DNA from: an uncultured Saprospiraceae bacterium
GTDB taxonomy: Bacteria > Bacteroidota > Bacteroidia > Chitinophagales > Saprospiraceae
Direction of reading: 5' to 3'
Length of the DNA stretch: 64,000 bases
Assembly: GCA_937928045.1 (NCBI GenBank)
Contig: CALFWO010000057.1
Location: 1 to 64,000 of the forward strand
How positions within the stretch are numbered: position 1 is the stretch's first letter; every line of letters starts with the position of its first letter. The notes under the pieces were generated by a model. It was not told the origin of the DNA and did not search any database. It was given only the letters and a program-made list of their open reading frames with translations. Positions 61,016-64,000 of this stretch are shown here, one piece after another. The position numbers were made by a program, and so were the translations under genes.

Positions 61016-62014
61016 ATGAGGAGAAAAATAAATCTACTCATTGTTCTTTTATTTGTTGGTTTGCATTTGCAAGCCCAGCTAGATAGTATGCCATCCTGGG
61101 GTACTCACTACCCTGCAGTCGCTGAGCGACAAATCGTCGAAACGAAATGGAAATATACATATGCTCTGCATCTGGAATCCAATACCATAATACATCAAGC
61201 AGAAGCAGCCTATGAATACTTTCTCCATTTTCGATATGACTACCGATTTGAGCAATACCTAAATGGTACGATGTCTAGAGGTCCGTGGTCTTTAGATGGA
61301 AGCATGCTTAGCTATCAATTCAAAAAAATTGAACAATTTGAAATCGCCAATATAGATAAACAAACACTTGTATTGGAATTCAAACAACCCAACGCAAAAG
61401 GTACCTATCAATATCATTTTATAAAAGTAGAAAGCAAGGATGCTCCTTTTGTAAAAGCAGCCAATGAGTTACCTGATGTAATCGTTGAAAGAATGAATCC
61501 TGCTGAGCGGAGGCGAAGGTTAGCAGCCAGAAGAAAAAAGAAAAGAAAGAAGAAATCCAAAGTTGAAGACAAGGAATATATTAGCATCGAACTTATTGGT
61601 GGAGGTTTTTATGGCGGTGTGGATCCTGTACTTAGAGATTATATTCATATCAAGAGTAGCGGAAGACTTGTCAAAGAATTCAAAAGTGCCGAAAAAGGAT
61701 TGATCGTTACAAAGAAGAATATACCGCGAACGGAGCTAGAAGACTTTGCTGATTATATCTTAGCTAAAGATTTTTTCAACATGGAACGCATTTATGATTG
61801 CGAAGCTAGATTTTGTCAAAAAAGAAAACAGCAAAAACCCTCTCCCGTTCCATTACGTCTAGCAGTAGCATACGGAGATAAGAAAAAAGTAATCACAATT
61901 GCCATCTGGGGCAAGGACAAAAACAATATACGATATGTTGAATATCCAGCGGCCTTAGATTATATCATTGAAGCCATTCAGAAAATGGCCCACAGAATAG
62001 AAAGTAAAAGGTAA
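61016..62014 (+). CDS. secreted protein with polybasic linker, unknown function
   Basis: A signal peptide (MRRKINLLIVLLFVGLHLQAQ) is followed by a soluble N-terminal region (about 25-155). A striking polybasic segment (PAERRRRLAARRKKKRKKKSK, near 163-183) follows, then a second domain (about 190-332) starting EYISIELIGGGFYGGVDP with paired cysteines (CEARFC) near 260. I do not recognise the family. The basic run in an exported protein is unusual. It lies 24 nt after the FadL-like gene and 64 nt before the next. Confidence 0.65.
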   Translation: MRRKINLLIVLLFVGLHLQAQLDSMPSWGTHYPAVAERQIVETKWKYTYALHLESNTIIHQAEAAYEYFLHFRYDYRFEQYLNGTMSRGPWSLDGSMLSYQFKKIEQFEIANIDKQTLVLEFKQPNAKGTYQYHFIKVESKDAPFVKAANELPDVIVERMNPAERRRRLAARRKKKRKKKSKVEDKEYISIELIGGGFYGGVDPVLRDYIHIKSSGRLVKEFKSAEKGLIVTKKNIPRTELEDFADYILAKDFFNMERIYDCEARFCQKRKQQKPSPVPLRLAVAYGDKKKVITIAIWGKDKNNIRYVEYPAALDYIIEAIQKMAHRIESKR

Positions 62015-62078
62015 GATAGGCTTAGACATTTGGTTTTAATCCAATTCCGTAATTTCACCGATAGAAATTATACTATTC

Positions 62079-62417
62079 ATGGGTACAGATCGCGTTTATT
62101 ATCAACTACAAGAGGACATTAAGCCATTTAAGTCAATGTTAGGTAAGGCTACAACAACAATCCTAGACGAAGATGTATCAAAATATCCAATTATTGTAGC
62201 GGCTCGTGAAGCTATCCAACTAGGTATACCCTTAATCGAGCAGTCGGCACCCAATGTAAATCTTCATGCTTCTACATTGGAAGAATTCGCCACCAAAGGC
62301 CTTATCGAAGCAGCAAGAATTGATCGATTTCGTGAAGTATATAAAGATCCAACTGCATTTTTGTGCGTTTTTTTAATTGCTCCTCCAGATGGAACATTTG
62401 TATTTATACCACGTTAA
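62079..62417 (+). CDS. conserved-looking hypothetical protein
   Basis: A 112-residue cytoplasmic-looking protein without signal peptide or membrane helix. Features are VYYQLQEDIKPFKSMLGKATTTILDEDVSKYPIIV and a C-terminal LIAPPDGTFVFIPR. The start at ATG 62079 follows TTTG-N17-TAATTTCA, a partial promoter match. I do not know a function. It precedes the hybrid kinase gene by 194 nt. Confidence 0.6.
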   Translation: MGTDRVYYQLQEDIKPFKSMLGKATTTILDEDVSKYPIIVAAREAIQLGIPLIEQSAPNVNLHASTLEEFATKGLIEAARIDRFREVYKDPTAFLCVFLIAPPDGTFVFIPR

Positions 62418-62589
62418 CAATACAACTCCATACAACTTTATATTTTTTGGTCTTTTTTTTGCAATGCTTCAGGTATCCACCCCGGCAAATGCAAGGATTC
62501 AATTGAACACCCCGTTAGCTGCTGGTTAACAGAAAATTAAATGATTTGAAGGATTTATCTAGCAACACCTCTGATGTAAATATTTCGGC

Positions 62590-62597
62590 TAATTTTG
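62590..62597 (+). promoter_or_regulatory. -7 element for the REC-PAS-kinase gene
   Basis: Perfect TAATTTTG, 14 nt before the ATG at 62612. No clear -33 partner. It favours that ATG over an in-frame TTG at 62546. The gap from 62418 otherwise shows nothing I recognise. Confidence 0.4.
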
Positions 62598-62611
62598 ATG
62601 GCCAGACATCT

Positions 62612-64000
62612 ATGGAAGCAAACGCAAATAATCAAGTTCAGGTCTCCAATAAAATTCTTCTTATTGAAGATAATCCAGGAGATGCCCGATTAGTAGAACT
62701 GCTACTAATGGATACAGACCTTAGTGAATGTGAAATCACCAATGCTGTTAGTTTGGCAGAAGGTATGGGACATTTAGAAAAGGGCACAGATTATATCGCC
62801 ATTCTACTAGACCTTACTTTACCAGATAGCCGTGGGTTTGAAACTTTAGAGCAATTAATCTCTAAATATCCAGACAACAATGTCATAGTACTTACTGGTC
62901 TTTCTGATAAAAGTTTAGGCGTAAATGCGGTGAAAGCTGGAGCTCAAGACTTCTTGGTCAAGGGAGCATTTGAAGCGGAACAACTCGCAAAGACATTACG
63001 GTATTCTATTGAGAGAAGATCTGCGCTTAAGCGATTGGAAGAAACTCAAAGAATTGCTAGTATTGGAAACTGGGAATTCGATATCAGTTCAGGGGAAGTT
63101 TCGGCCAGCTCTGAAGTGTTTAGACTATTTGGTCTAAAGCCTAGAAAAGTTATTAAGCTTGAAGAAGTATTGCAAGATCCAGCTCATCCTTTTCATCAAT
63201 TTACAAAATGGCATGAAATAGCTCGGGCTACAGGAATCTTCAAAGAAGATGTTCAAATAAAAAAATTAGATGGAACAAAGCGGTACGCTTTTATTCAATG
63301 TAAATTGAAAAGACCATCTCAAAATGAATACCACATCCATGGAATTATACAGGATGTAACGGAAGCAAAACAAGCAGAAGAAATGCGTAAAGCAAGAGAT
63401 GTTGCTGAACGTTCTGCAAAAATGAAAGAATCATTCATTGCTAGTATCTCGCACGAAATGAGAACTCCGATGAATGCCATTCTTGGTATGAGTAATCTCG
63501 TAATTCAAACAGAATTAAGTCCAGAGCAATTTAAATACATCCATTCTATTCAGCAGTCTTCTGAAATCTTATTGGGAATCATCAATGATATTTTAGAAAT
63601 CTCTACGCTCGAAAATGGGAAAATTATTTTCGACAACAAGCCTTTCGACATTAAAACATTGATTGACAACTTAATGGATGTCATGCAATACAAGGCTACA
63701 GAAAAGCAACTAGAATTTAAATTTGACATTGGAGATGGCGTCCCTAAAACACTTTTAGGAGACAAGCTTAGATTAAACCAAGTGTTGTACAATCTAGTAG
63801 GAAACGCAGTTAAATTTACTGATTCTGGGCACGTTTATATCAGAATTTCTAACGTTGGAACTTCCAATGGTGTCAGTAAATTGAGATTTGAAGTTGAGGA
63901 TACTGGAATCGGAATACCTGAAGATAAATTAAACGATGTATTCGGGACATTTACTCGAATCAGAACAAAAGATAGAATATTTGAAGGTACCGGATTAGGA
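62612..64000 (+). CDS. response-regulator/PAS/histidine kinase hybrid (partial, cut by window end)
   Basis: An open frame of 463 codons runs to the window edge without a stop. The N-terminal receiver domain (residues 12-135) starts KILLIEDNPGDARLVELL, has phosphoacceptor Asp67 in LLDLTLPDS and Lys in FLVKG. A PAS domain (about 150-260) follows with IGNWEFDISSGEV. The kinase core has SISHEMRTPMNAILG with His281 as acceptor, then NLVGNAVKFTD (N box), EDTGIGIP (G1) and EGTGLG (G2) at the edge. A receiver placed first suggests it is itself controlled by another kinase; further domains may follow downstream. Confidence 0.9.
   Translation, partial: MEANANNQVQVSNKILLIEDNPGDARLVELLLMDTDLSECEITNAVSLAEGMGHLEKGTDYIAILLDLTLPDSRGFETLEQLISKYPDNNVIVLTGLSDKSLGVNAVKAGAQDFLVKGAFEAEQLAKTLRYSIERRSALKRLEETQRIASIGNWEFDISSGEVSASSEVFRLFGLKPRKVIKLEEVLQDPAHPFHQFTKWHEIARATGIFKEDVQIKKLDGTKRYAFIQCKLKRPSQNEYHIHGIIQDVTEAKQAEEMRKARDVAERSAKMKESFIASISHEMRTPMNAILGMSNLVIQTELSPEQFKYIHSIQQSSEILLGIINDILEISTLENGKIIFDNKPFDIKTLIDNLMDVMQYKATEKQLEFKFDIGDGVPKTLLGDKLRLNQVLYNLVGNAVKFTDSGHVYIRISNVGTSNGVSKLRFEVEDTGIGIPEDKLNDVFGTFTRIRTKDRIFEGTGLG

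Noticed and set aside
1-64000. tRNA genes and insertion sequences
   Set aside because: I looked for T-loop GTTCGAATC-like motifs and transposase features on both strands and found none that I can support; a tRNAscan run would be decisive.

Overview
The window reads as chromosomal DNA of a pigmented, AT-rich member of the Bacteroidota. The evidence is the recurring promoter form TTTG/TAnnTTTG, a thermolysin-like protease ending in a type IX secretion (T9SS) sorting domain, families largely confined to that phylum (DUF3127, DUF4783, DUF5916, TIGR02757, fused heterodimer-type lycopene cyclase), a ribosomal protein S1 with a C-terminal helix-hairpin-helix tail, and many lipoproteins and TPR histidine kinases. 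A Saprospiria-like lineage is my guess; no marker here proves it. No insertion sequence, prophage, CRISPR array or tRNA was recognised.

Layout. 1-267: promoter and leader of an rRNA operon that runs leftward off the window. 336-3494 (-): carotenoid operon crtI-crtB-lycopene cyclase. 3551-6017 (-): rpsA with promoter, leader hairpin and terminator. 6-16 kb: housekeeping and hypothetical genes (acyl-CoA ligase, DUF2237, gpmI, DUF4783, TIGR02757, a GT2 glycosyltransferase). 15.7-19.3 kb (-): an OmpA-like protein and a repeat-rich membrane coiled-coil protein whose C-terminal domain is the same as the tail of S1. 19.5-25.1 kb (+): a WG-repeat protein and two TPR histidine kinases, the second with a degenerate ATPase domain. 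25-39.6 kb: DUF5916 barrel, M4 protease, cupin, MFS transporter coupled to trehalase, the pssA-rsmI-epimerase operon and a DPP-IV-like peptidase. 39.8-46.3 kb: a flippase, then two more TPR kinases with a response regulator. 46.8-49.3 kb: a YadA-head/S74 tail-fibre-like surface protein. 49.5-54.1 kb (+): Wzz, Wzy/O-antigen ligase, a lipoprotein and a ROK kinase. 54-57.5 kb (-): bcp between two copies of an intergenic repeat, a W-repeat protein, DUF3127 and proS. 58-62.4 kb (+): a charge-segregated low-complexity secreted protein, a FadL-like porin and two uncharacterised proteins. 62.6 kb to the end: a REC-PAS-histidine kinase cut by the window edge.

Themes. Much of the window concerns the cell surface (repeat proteins, polysaccharide export and polymerisation, porin, secreted protease) and signalling (four TPR/HisKA_2 kinases plus one response-regulator/kinase hybrid). 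At six genes a perfect TAnnTTTG element lies only 4-8 nt before the ATG, which implies leaderless or nearly leaderless mRNAs and was used to choose starts. The least explained items are the palindromic intergenic repeat family (39.6, 54.1 and 54.9 kb), the S1/coiled-coil shared domain, and the active/degenerate kinase pair.
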